DNA from: Candidatus Aminicenantota bacterium
GTDB taxonomy: Bacteria > Acidobacteriota > Aminicenantia > UBA2199
DNA: 35,386 nt
Assembly: GCA_018262835.1 (NCBI GenBank)
Contig: JADFDP010000020.1
Location: 1-35,386 of the forward strand
Direction: 5' to 3'
Part shown: piece by piece, positions 17,168-24,105 of the stretch
Position numbering within the stretch: position 1 is the first letter of the stretch
Layout: every line of letters begins with the position of its first letter
The notes under the pieces: generated by a model
Database searches by the model: none
Seen by the model: the letters and a program-made list of their open reading frames with translations, nothing else
Told to the model about the DNA's origin: nothing
Position numbers and translations under genes: made by a program

Positions 17168-18004
17168 ATGGAAAAAACCACCGACCTGCATATTCATACC
17201 CTGGTCTCGGATGGCGTGTCGACCCCGCTCGCCATGCTGTCCGCCGCCGGAGAACTGGGCCTGAAGCGAATCTCGTTCACCGACCACGACGCCCTGGGCG
17301 CCTACCGCCATTGGGGCGACCTCTTCGCCCCGGCCCGGGAGCTCGGCCTGGAGCTGATTTCCGGCATCGAGCTGGACAGCGACTACCGGGACCGTGAGAT
17401 CCACCTGCTGGGCTACGGCTTCGACCTCGGCCACGGTCCGCTGAACCAGCATTTGCAGCTGACCCAAAAGCTCAGGAAGGAGAAAGTGTCGCTGCAGCTG
17501 GCGATCATCAACCGTTTTTTCGGGCGCATGGTCGTGGATCCCGCCAGGGTCCTCCTCCCGCATCGGGACACTTTGATGAAGCCCCACCTGGTCCATGCCA
17601 TGCTCGACCAGGGCCTGTTTGCCGAATACCGCTCGGCCGCTTACTGGCTTTCTCAAAACGCCCAGGTGCCGATTGCGGTCCCCAAATTGCCTCTGGCCGA
17701 CGCCGTGCGCATGATCCGTTCCGCCGGCGGCCATGCCGTGCTGGCCCACCCGGGGTTCCTGGCCAGGGAAACCGAAATTTCCCTGGCAGCGTTGCTGGAA
17801 GAATTCGTCCCGCTCGGCCTCTCGGGCCTGGAAGTCGATTATCCCTATCTCGGCACCGGCCCCGCTTTCCCGGATCGTGAATCCGAGCGCCAGATGATCG
17901 GGGAGCTGCGGGCCCTGGCGGAGCAATTCGGCCTGGAAACCACCCGCGGGTCGGATGCGCATGACGTCGGGGCGCTTAAGATGTTTGCTTCCAAGTGTTT
18001 GTGA
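17168..18004 (+). CDS. PHP-domain phosphoesterase
   Basis: A cytoplasmic metal-dependent phosphoesterase of the PHP family, related to the YciV/RNase AM group that acts on 3',5'-nucleotide bisphosphates or RNA 5' ends. The four PHP metal motifs are visible: DLHIHTLVSDG at the N-terminus, SFTDHDALGAY near residue 38, GIELDSDY near 68, and AVLAHPGF and GSDAHD late in the chain. Length is 278, normal for the group. The ATG at 17168 lies directly after the repeat array with no convincing ribosome binding site, consistent with a leaderless message. It is a single gene between repeat-filled spacers. RNase/nucleotidase assignment is by family; exact substrate unknown. Confidence 0.9.
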   Translation: MEKTTDLHIHTLVSDGVSTPLAMLSAAGELGLKRISFTDHDALGAYRHWGDLFAPARELGLELISGIELDSDYRDREIHLLGYGFDLGHGPLNQHLQLTQKLRKEKVSLQLAIINRFFGRMVVDPARVLLPHRDTLMKPHLVHAMLDQGLFAEYRSAAYWLSQNAQVPIAVPKLPLADAVRMIRSAGGHAVLAHPGFLARETEISLAALLEEFVPLGLSGLEVDYPYLGTGPAFPDRESERQMIGELRALAEQFGLETTRGSDAHDVGALKMFASKCL

Positions 18005-18027
18005 TCGTGTTAGGAAGAAAATAGGAC

Positions 18028-18217
18028 GAGGTTCGAAGTTGAAGAGATTGAATGAGGTTCGAGGTTCGAAGTTCGATGTTCGATGTTAAAGAAAAATAAG
18101 GCAATAGGTGATAGGTTATGGGTGATGGGTGATAGGTTATGGGTGATGGGTTAACAGCAATTTAGCGATATCTTCTTACCTATGACCTATAACCCAGGAC
18201 CTATGACCTTAAAAATC
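18028..18217 (-). repeat. Dispersed ~150-bp element, copy 2 (inverted)
   Basis: This is the reverse complement of the 14,147 element. It runs GTTCGA words, then AAGAAAAATAAGGCAATAGG, tandem GGTGATGGGT words, the core CAGCAATTTAGCGATATC, and ends in CCTATGACC words. Confidence 0.85.
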
Positions 18218-18487
18218 GTAGGGGCGGCGTCGGGGACCCGCCCTTCTTAAATCCCAAATCCCAAGCGCCAAATCCCTAAAGAAAAAGTGTTAGTGATAGT
18301 GTTAGTGTTAGCAGCCGCAATATATCGATCTTGTAGTGTTTGTGATAGTGACAGTGATAGTAGCTGCATTTTTACGGCCTTTTGGGATTTCGGTGATTTT
18401 CTTGCTACCACAAACACTTAGATTTAGCTCGTTAAAGCTACAGTTCGGCCACTAACACTTTCTTGGCTTTGGCTGACACTAACGCCT
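18218..18487. repeat. Mosaic of three repeat families before lsrF
   Basis: Bases 18214-18249 are an AGGGGCGG...CCGCCCTT hairpin, also found at 29,264 and 31,070. Bases 18250-18280 are CCCAAATCCCAAGCGCC words. Bases 18285-18487 are GTGTTAGTGATAG words with inverse CTAACACT words at the far end and a conserved ACTTAGATTTAGCTCGTTAA block, shared with 29,190. I see no gene in this 600-base spacer apart from the lsrF leader. Confidence 0.75.
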
Positions 18488-18494
18488 TCTTGCC

Positions 18495-18523
18495 TTGACA
18501 TCGCAAATAATTGACCTTAGAAT
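18495..18523 (+). promoter_or_regulatory. Strong predicted promoter of lsrF operon
   Basis: TTGACA (18495-18500), a 17-base spacer and TAGAAT (18518-18523). The predicted start near 18530 gives a leader of about 88 bases. Confidence 0.7.
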
Positions 18524-18533
18524 ACCGGTCTGG

Positions 18534-18549
18534 GGAAAATAAATTTTCC
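18534..18549 (+). promoter_or_regulatory. Dyad GGAAAATAAATTTTCC at the lsrF transcription start
   Basis: Two perfect seven-base half-sites flank AA and cover about +4 to +20 of the predicted transcript, an operator-like position. Further down the leader, GGGGCC pairs with GGCCCC. The overlapping TTCCCGG/CCGGGAA arms run into the AAGGAG ribosome binding site, so two exclusive hairpins are possible. Confidence 0.45.
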
Positions 18550-18617
18550 TGCAAGTTCCTGGCTTGAATTCAATATCCTGGGGGCCTTTTATTCCCGGCC
18601 CCGGGAAGGAGCGCGCC

Positions 18618-19502
18618 ATGCCCGAAGCCGATGAAAGCGGAGAAGCCAAACAGTTTCATGCCGAGGTCCCGCAGCCGGCGGAAAAATTCTATTTGAAAGG
18701 CTCGCAGTCTTTGGACTGGGGCATGAAAAACCGCCTGGCGAGGATTTTCAATCCCCTCTCCGGCCGGACGGTCATGCTGGCCTTCGACCACGGATATTTT
18801 CAGGGGCCCACCACGGGCCTGGAAAGGATCGACCTCGCCATCCTGCCGCTGGAGCCTTACGCCGATACGCTGATGCTCACCCGCGGCATCCTGCGCAGCA
18901 TCGTGCCGCCCTCTTCGCAAAAATCCATCGTGCTGCGGGTCTCGGGCGGAGCCAGCATTCTCAAGGAGCTCTCCAACGAGGAGATCGCGGTGGATATCGA
19001 AGACGCGGTCCGCCTGAACGTCTGCGCCATGGCCGTGCAGGTTTTCATCGGCGGGGAGCACGAAAAGCAGTCCGTCATCAACATGACGAAAATGATCGAC
19101 CGCGGCATGCGCTACGGCATTCCCACCCTGGCCGTGACCGCGGTGGGCAAGGACATGAAGCGGGACGCCCGCTATTTCCGGCTGGCCACCCGCATCTGCG
19201 CCGAGCTGGGCGCCCATTACGTCAAGACCTATTACGTGCCGGAAGGTTTTGAAACCGTCACCGCCGCCTGCCCGGTGCCCATCGTCATCGCCGGCGGCAA
19301 GAAGATCCCGGAGCTGGACGCCCTGACCATGGCCTACCGGGCCATCCAGGAAGGGGCAGCGGGCGTGGACATGGGGCGGAACATCTTCCAGGCCGAAGCG
19401 CCGGTGGCCATGATCCAGGCCGTGCGGGCCGTGGTGCATCGGAACGAAAAGCCGGAAAAGGCCCTGGAACTGTATCATTCCCTGAAAAACAAGAAAAAAT
19501 AA
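18618..19502 (+). CDS. lsrF: LsrF-like 3-hydroxy-2,4-pentadione-5-phosphate thiolase
   Basis: A class I (Schiff-base) aldolase-fold enzyme of the DhnA/LsrF family. E. coli LsrF transfers an acetyl group from 3-hydroxy-2,4-pentadione 5-phosphate to CoA in autoinducer-2 breakdown, giving dihydroxyacetone phosphate and acetyl-CoA. The match is close across the whole length: [63 protein letters not shown] and [10 protein letters not shown] all have near-identical counterparts. The catalytic lysine in [12 protein letters not shown] falls at residue 203, the same number as in E. coli. Length is 294. The ATG at 18618 has AAGGAG seven bases upstream; the longer track start has none. No lsrK, lsrR, lsrG or Lsr transporter is visible, so another phospho-sugar substrate remains possible. 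Confidence 0.92.
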   Translation: MPEADESGEAKQFHAEVPQPAEKFYLKGSQSLDWGMKNRLARIFNPLSGRTVMLAFDHGYFQGPTTGLERIDLAILPLEPYADTLMLTRGILRSIVPPSSQKSIVLRVSGGASILKELSNEEIAVDIEDAVRLNVCAMAVQVFIGGEHEKQSVINMTKMIDRGMRYGIPTLAVTAVGKDMKRDARYFRLATRICAELGAHYVKTYYVPEGFETVTAACPVPIVIAGGKKIPELDALTMAYRAIQEGAAGVDMGRNIFQAEAPVAMIQAVRAVVHRNEKPEKALELYHSLKNKKK

Positions 19503-19512
19503 CAAGCGAAAG

Positions 19513-20541
19513 ATGAAAGTCTCCCTCTGGCACAACAACCGGGATATCCGCATCCAGGACGCTCCCGTGCCCGAGCCGGCGGCGGGGGAGGTGCTTCTGA
19601 AAGTCATGGCCTGCGGCATCTGCGGCAGCGATCTCGTGGAATGGTACCGCCTGCCGCGGGCGCCGCTGGTCCAGGGGCATGAAGTCGGCGCCCGGGTGGA
19701 AAAAACCGGGCCCGGGGTTTCGCGTTTCCGGCCCGGGGACCGGGTCATGGCCGCCCCCAAGGTTCCCTGCCTGAAATGCAGCTATTGCCGCGGCGGCCAT
19801 TTTCCCCAGTGCTCGGAGGTAAAGGAGCGGCTCGGCGGCGGCTTTGCCCAGTATGTGCTGGTCCCGAAGTCCATCGTGGAGAACGGCCTCTATCGTCTGC
19901 CCGCCGGCGTTTCCTGCGAGCAGGCCACCTTCATCGAGCCCCTGGCCTGCGTGGTGCGCGCGGCCCGCCTCGGCGGCGCGACGGAAAAAAAGACGGTCCT
20001 GGTCCTGGGTTCTGGCGTCTCGGGGCTGCTGCATATCCGCCTGGCGAAGCTCAGGGGCTGCGTCGTCGCCGCCACCGACGTCAACCCCGGGAAGCTCGAG
20101 CTGGCCGGCAAAGCCGGGGCGCAGTACCTCATCCCCGGCGACGAAGATGTCCCGGCCCGGCTCATCCAGGAGACGGGGCGCAAGGCCGATGTCGTCATGG
20201 TCTGCACCGGCGCCCTGTCCGCCATCGAGCAGGCGTGGCGCAGCGTGGACCAGGGCGGGTCGATCGTGTTCTTTGCCGTGCCCGGCCCGGAGAAAAGCGT
20301 CACCATGCCCCTCAACGATTTTTGGACCCGGGAGATCAGGGTCCTCACCTCGTACTATTGCGGCCCGCCGGACATCAGGGAGGCCATGGATCTGCTGGCC
20401 TCGGGGCGGATCGAGGTGGACAGCCTGGTGACGCACCGGCTGCCGCTGGAAGAGATCGCCGCGGGTTTCGCCTTGCTGCTGGAAGGCAGGGACGCGGTCA
20501 AGGTGATCATCGAGCCGAACGGCCCGTCCCGGGGCAGTTAA
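19513..20541 (+). CDS. Zinc-dependent medium-chain alcohol dehydrogenase
   Basis: A soluble NAD(P)-dependent polyol/alcohol dehydrogenase of the sorbitol/threonine dehydrogenase type, 342 residues. The catalytic-zinc region shows CGICGSD (Cys37) and GHEVGA. The structural zinc lobe is CLKCSYCRGGHFPQC, with four cysteines. The nucleotide-binding fold has VLGSGVSGLLHIRLAK near residue 175, with an acidic residue following (ATDVNPGK) that favours NAD. It starts 10 bases after lsrF with only a weak purine-rich upstream stretch, so it is surely co-transcribed. Together with lsrF it suggests oxidation of a sugar or polyol ahead of, or after, thiolytic cleavage; the substrate is not determined. Confidence 0.9.
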   Translation: MKVSLWHNNRDIRIQDAPVPEPAAGEVLLKVMACGICGSDLVEWYRLPRAPLVQGHEVGARVEKTGPGVSRFRPGDRVMAAPKVPCLKCSYCRGGHFPQCSEVKERLGGGFAQYVLVPKSIVENGLYRLPAGVSCEQATFIEPLACVVRAARLGGATEKKTVLVLGSGVSGLLHIRLAKLRGCVVAATDVNPGKLELAGKAGAQYLIPGDEDVPARLIQETGRKADVVMVCTGALSAIEQAWRSVDQGGSIVFFAVPGPEKSVTMPLNDFWTREIRVLTSYYCGPPDIREAMDLLASGRIEVDSLVTHRLPLEEIAAGFALLLEGRDAVKVIIEPNGPSRGS

Positions 20542-20552
20542 AAGGAGGCGCC

Positions 20553-20936
20553 ATGCGCTTGCTTCATGTGGGGCTCGGGGCCGCCAGCGAAAGCCACGCC
20601 GACCTCTTTTTTCAAAGGCTCCTGGGCCTTGAAAAGTCCGCGCCCGTCAGCCTGGCCGCGGAACTTTGCCGGAGCATCTTCGCCGTCGACCGGGAGCTCA
20701 AGCTCATCCATTACCGGGCCGAAGGGATCCATTTTGAGGTATTCATCGATCCGCTGTACCGGGCGCCGGAGCGGACCGTGCTCCATGCCTGTCTCGAGGT
20801 GAACGACCCGGCCGGATTCCTGAAGAAATGCGGCGAAGCCGGCCTGAAGGTCAGCCGCACGCCCAGGGGGGATGCCTCAGTCACCTTCGTTTCCGACCTT
20901 GACGGCAATCTCTTCGAGGTCAAGGAGAGAAAGTAG
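20553..20936 (+). CDS. Small VOC/glyoxalase-like protein
   Basis: A 127-residue protein of the vicinal-oxygen-chelate superfamily. It has the beta-alpha-beta-beta-beta layout in two halves: MRLLHVGLGA ... AESHADLFFQRLLGL, then FEVFID, HACLEVNDPAGFLKKCGEAGLKV, and the closing FVSDLDGNLFEVKE, with the typical metal-site Glu. It is too short for the track because its longest frame was merged into a shadow ORF. The ATG at 20553 has AAAGGAGG six bases upstream and follows the dehydrogenase by 11 bases. Metal-dependent isomerase, epimerase or lyase activity on the operon's intermediate is plausible. In enteric lsr operons the neighbouring small enzyme LsrG is unrelated in fold, so a functional replacement is possible but unproven. 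Confidence 0.82.
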   Translation: MRLLHVGLGAASESHADLFFQRLLGLEKSAPVSLAAELCRSIFAVDRELKLIHYRAEGIHFEVFIDPLYRAPERTVLHACLEVNDPAGFLKKCGEAGLKVSRTPRGDASVTFVSDLDGNLFEVKERK

Positions 20937-20943
20937 GCTCGCT

Positions 20944-20976
20944 CCGGGTTTCCCCGGCTCTCGGCTTTTTCAGCAG
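20944..20976 (+). terminator. Weak terminator-like hairpin between convergent genes
   Basis: CCGGG (20944-20948), loop TTTC and CCCGG (20953-20957) are followed by GCTCTCGGCTTTTTC. The stem is short and the T-run is displaced, so this is only a candidate. Confidence 0.3.
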
Positions 20977-20993
20977 TCCGGCGGCAGTTGTTT

Positions 20994-22241
20994 TTACAGC
21001 AATTGCTGCAGCTTTTCCTTGAGCTTGGCGTTTTGCGGGTTCACCTGCAGCGCTTTCTCGTAGTTCTCCTTCGCCAGTCTGGGGTCGCCTGTCTTGACAT
21101 AGGCATCCCCAAGCTGCTCCCAGACATCCGCCGACTCCGGGTGCGCCTGGGCGTTGAACTGGAATACGGCGATCGCTTCTTTGCCTTTGTTCTCGCTCAA
21201 CAGGTCGGTGCCCAGCTGCTGGATCAGGCCCTCAAAGAACGAATAGCTGTATATCTTCTGGTGCTTGTCCTTGACTTCCCGGTACCAGCTGACCGCACTC
21301 TCCAGCCCGCCGGACTCGATCTTCTGCTGCAATTCGCGGATGCCCAGCTTGGTGGCGTTGGCTTCATGGGACACGGCGGCAAAGGTCTTTACCGCGAACA
21401 AGGCGGGGAGATCATGGGATTTTCTGCCTTTTTTCAACTCTTCCCTTAAATCGAACTCATAGGCCTCTTCAAAATTGTGAAAATTGTAGACGCGGACTCT
21501 CAGGTTTTTCAAGTCGCCGATGTAGGAATAAATGGTCGGATACGACCATTCTTTATGCGTCGCCGACAAAACGGCGCGCATGGCGGCCAGGGAAGCCTCA
21601 TTTTTGTTTAGAATGACCCTTTCGGCTATATTGTACCGGTCATCGCTGACCTTGCCCGCAACCATGTTCCACTGGGGAATGTTGGTCGATACCTGGTAAA
21701 ACCCCTGGCGCCGGCTGATGCGGTCGCTGCCGTCGGCCCATTCCACGACGATCGAAGCGCCCCGGGCATCGGCAATGACGAATTTGCCGCCCCCCAGGAA
21801 CACGCTGTATTTCCTGAAAAAAGCGATGGCGTCGTCCACCGTGGCGCAATGGGCGAGAATATGATCGTTGATGCTGACGATGCTGTCGTCAAACAGGGGC
21901 TTGCCCGGGTCGGGCTGCCAGCCGGTGGGCGGCAGGGCATTGGCATCGAGGAACAGCCCCTGGTCGTTGATGCCGCCCTGGGCGAAACCGAAATCCCTGC
22001 CGAATCCGAAGCAGACCCGGCCGTACTCGCCGGCGGCGGCGGGGTAGAACCACATTTTTGTCTGGGGGTCGGTCCAGTCTTCATTGCTGCCGATAAGCAC
22101 CTGCCCCCCCTTGGCCATGGTGACAATGGTGCAGGCAGGCAGGTCCTGGACGGGCGGAACCGCCATGGCCAGCATCACGATGATCGCCTTCAGCGGCAGG
22201 CCGGAGGCCATGGCCGCTATTTTTTTTCTGATTTTATTCAT
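20994..22241 (-). CDS. Exported Ntn-type amidohydrolase (choloylglycine hydrolase-like) with TPR tail
   Basis: A 415-residue protein with a signal-anchor-like N-terminus (KAIIVMLAMAVPPVQDL). It is followed by PACTIVTM, where Cys37 would be the N-terminal nucleophile after processing, as in linear-amide C-N hydrolases. GSNEDW, NDQGLFLDANAL and the VIADARGASIVVEW strand fit that fold, as does WSYPTIYSYIGDLKN, a segment typical of these Ntn proteins. Residues about 335-415 contain two tetratricopeptide-type repeats (AIAVFQFNAQAHPESADVWEQLGDAYVKTGDP ...). A similar hydrolase-plus-TPR design is common in uncharacterised exported proteins. The ATG at 22241 has GGAGGG upstream. It is convergent with the lsrF operon. 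Substrate unknown. Confidence 0.78.
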   Translation of the reverse strand: MNKIRKKIAAMASGLPLKAIIVMLAMAVPPVQDLPACTIVTMAKGGQVLIGSNEDWTDPQTKMWFYPAAAGEYGRVCFGFGRDFGFAQGGINDQGLFLDANALPPTGWQPDPGKPLFDDSIVSINDHILAHCATVDDAIAFFRKYSVFLGGGKFVIADARGASIVVEWADGSDRISRRQGFYQVSTNIPQWNMVAGKVSDDRYNIAERVILNKNEASLAAMRAVLSATHKEWSYPTIYSYIGDLKNLRVRVYNFHNFEEAYEFDLREELKKGRKSHDLPALFAVKTFAAVSHEANATKLGIRELQQKIESGGLESAVSWYREVKDKHQKIYSYSFFEGLIQQLGTDLLSENKGKEAIAVFQFNAQAHPESADVWEQLGDAYVKTGDPRLAKENYEKALQVNPQNAKLKEKLQQLL

Positions 22242-22306
22242 GCAACCCTCCGAGCAGAGTTCGGCCGAGCTTTTGGGAAAGCAGCGATTTTTTTGATCTG
22301 CTCCAT
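22238..22306 (-). CDS. Possible 22-residue leader ORF coupled to the Ntn-hydrolase gene
   Basis: MEQIKKIAAFPKARPNSARRVA ends in an ATGA overlap with the start of the hydrolase gene. This would couple translation. No Shine-Dalgarno is visible before it, and such short overlaps arise by chance. Confidence 0.25.
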   Translation of the reverse strand: MEQIKKIAAFPKARPNSARRVA

Positions 22307-22376
22307 GGAATAATAACGAACCGCGCGCCTTTTTGTTTCAAAACGGCGTGAAATAAAACCATTGCCTTTATCTTCA

Positions 22377-22541
22377 AAGTCGAACCTTTTTTGAGGTCAT
22401 AGGTCCTGGGTAATAGGTCATAGGTGAAAAGATATCGCCAAATTGCTGTTAACCTATCAACCCATCACCCATAACCCATCACCTATTGCCTTATTTTTCT
22501 TTAACATCGAACATCGAACCTCGAACTTCGAACTTCGTTCT
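22377..22541 (+). repeat. Dispersed ~150-bp element, copy 3
   Basis: Same order as copy 1: TCGAACC, GAGGTCATAGGTCCTGGG, core GATATCGCCAAATTGCTG, CCCATCACCCATAACC words, TTGCCTTATTTTTCTT and four TCGAAC words. One core base differs from the other copies. Confidence 0.85.
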
Positions 22542-22632
22542 TCTCTTACTTTTGCTTTTTCTTCCCTATCGCCTGCTTTTCAAATTTAAATATCACATTT
22601 TTCCCCATTCCCTCCCCCCGCTTTTTATGCTT

Positions 22633-22660
22633 TTGAAAATTGCCGATATGAAAGGATAAT
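22633..22660 (+). promoter_or_regulatory. Candidate promoter of the protease operon
   Basis: TTGAAA (22633-22638), a 16-base spacer and GATAAT (22655-22660). A leader of about 150 bases would follow. It contains an ATTTTCAT/ATGAAAAAT inverted repeat close to the AAGGAGG of the first gene. Confidence 0.45.
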
Positions 22661-22814
22661 AATTTTAAACAATCGATTCTTCCGCAGGCAATATCATATT
22701 TTGCTCTATTGCTTTTCCCCGGGCGGCCATATAAGAAGCCAGTGAAGATGAAAGGGAGAATCGTGCAAAAATATTTTCATGAAGCATGGAATGATGAAAA
22801 ATCAAGGAGGAATC

Positions 22815-23333
22815 ATGGAAGCTGTCAGCGTTTCTTCGGTATTGGATGCCTTGTTCAAGCTTAAAACGCTCGAGTTTCTCCTGGCCGCGGCTCTTTTCGG
22901 CATGATCGGCGGGCTGGCGCAAAAATTCGCCGCCGAGCAAGGCGGTGCGAAAAAGGGCTCCTGGCTGGCCAGCGTCGTGATCGGCGGATCGGCGGCCATC
23001 GCCATCCTGTTCATTCTCGTCCCCAACGACCCCATTCGCCTGGTATCCATGTGCCTGATCGCCGGCTACGGCGGCAAGGCGGTACTGGATTCGCTGCAGG
23101 CAAAGTTGAACACCGCCAAAATAGCGGAAGCGAAAGCCCAATTTGAAGAATCCGTTTCCGCGGCCATCGACGATTTCAACGACAAGATTTTGCCCGCGCT
23201 CGCCGGCAAGGCGAATGTCCTGGAATTAAGCGGCAAATCCGGTCCGCTTCAGAGCTTTTCCGACGAGATCCTGAAGTTTTCCGGCGTTTTGCATTCCCTG
23301 CAAGTCAAGACAAAAAAAAGAAGTGAAGAATGA
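22815..23333 (+). CDS. Small membrane protein with C-terminal helical tail, first gene of protease operon
   Basis: I do not recognise the family. The 172-residue product has three hydrophobic segments (about residues 18-35, 48-70 and 74-90). A long charged, helical and probably coiled-coil tail (AKLNTAKIAEAKAQFEESVSAAIDDFNDKI ...) follows, ending in KTKKRSEE. The layout resembles small membrane scaffolds or holin-like proteins. The track start 12 codons earlier lacks a ribosome binding site; the ATG at 22815 has AAGGAGG four bases upstream. It overlaps the protease gene by four bases (ATGA), so the two products are probably made in fixed ratio and may form a membrane complex. Confidence 0.72.
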   Translation: MEAVSVSSVLDALFKLKTLEFLLAAALFGMIGGLAQKFAAEQGGAKKGSWLASVVIGGSAAIAILFILVPNDPIRLVSMCLIAGYGGKAVLDSLQAKLNTAKIAEAKAQFEESVSAAIDDFNDKILPALAGKANVLELSGKSGPLQSFSDEILKFSGVLHSLQVKTKKRSEE

Positions 23334-24094
23334 GCCATGTCATTTCCGGGCCCAGGGTCGACTGGAAGCCGGCGGCCGCGGATTCGCTTTCGGCCAGCAG
23401 GGAATTCCTCAAGGCCATCGTCGATGAAAGAACGGCCAACAGGAACTACGAAAAAATCGTGGCGCAGAACAATCTGAAGCCCATCGCTTTTCTCGAGCAG
23501 GGGATCAGGGTCGCGAAGCCGGTCGCCCATATCACGCGCGCCGATGGCGGGCTGGCCAGCGGGTTTCTGATCGGCCCGGACGTTCTTTTGACCAACTGGC
23601 ATGTTTTCCCGCTGGCCGAGGATGCCCGAAACGCCAGGGTCCGCTTCAATTATCAGAACGATCTGCTGGGGAATTTCCTGCCGACCGAGGAATACGGGCT
23701 CGACGCGGCCGGCCTGTTCAGGAGCAATGAAGACCTGGATTACGCGGTCGTGCGCATCCAGGGCGAGGCCGGGCTGAAATGGGGATATTTGAAAACCAGG
23801 GCGCTCGAGGTGCAGATGGACCAGAAAGTGAACATCATCCAGCATCCGGCCGGCGGGCCCAAGCAGATCGCCATGAATGACAACGAGATCAAATACGCGG
23901 ACGGCAGGGTCGTGCAGTACATCACCGATACCCTGCCGGGATCCTCGGGATCCCCGGTTTTCAACGATGACTGGCAGGTCGTGGCGCTGCACCACAGCGG
24001 CGGCAATATCCCGGAGCCGAGCACGAACTCCATCCATTTTCGCAATGAGGGGATCCGCATCGGCGCCATCCTGGCCGACTTGCCGTCTTTTTAA
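23330..24094 (+). CDS. Trypsin-like serine protease, intracellular
   Basis: A 254-residue chymotrypsin-fold protease. The triad is visible: His91 in LLTNWHVF, Asp137 in EDLDYAVVRI and Ser206 in LPGSSGSPVF, followed by VVALHHSGG, the usual substrate-cleft strand. An N-terminal helical stretch of about 60 residues (SREFLKAIVDERTANRNYEKI) is not part of the protease fold. It resembles the small adaptor regions seen on effector proteases. No signal peptide or membrane helix is present, so it should act in the cytoplasm, probably recruited by its membrane-protein neighbours. Start ATG overlaps the upstream stop; the next gene begins 11 bases after its end. Cytoplasmic trypsin-like effectors are known from bacterial conflict systems, but I cannot assign one. 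Confidence 0.9.
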   Translation: MSHVISGPRVDWKPAAADSLSASREFLKAIVDERTANRNYEKIVAQNNLKPIAFLEQGIRVAKPVAHITRADGGLASGFLIGPDVLLTNWHVFPLAEDARNARVRFNYQNDLLGNFLPTEEYGLDAAGLFRSNEDLDYAVVRIQGEAGLKWGYLKTRALEVQMDQKVNIIQHPAGGPKQIAMNDNEIKYADGRVVQYITDTLPGSSGSPVFNDDWQVVALHHSGGNIPEPSTNSIHFRNEGIRIGAILADLPSF

Positions 24095-24105
24095 AAGGGG
24101 GAGCG

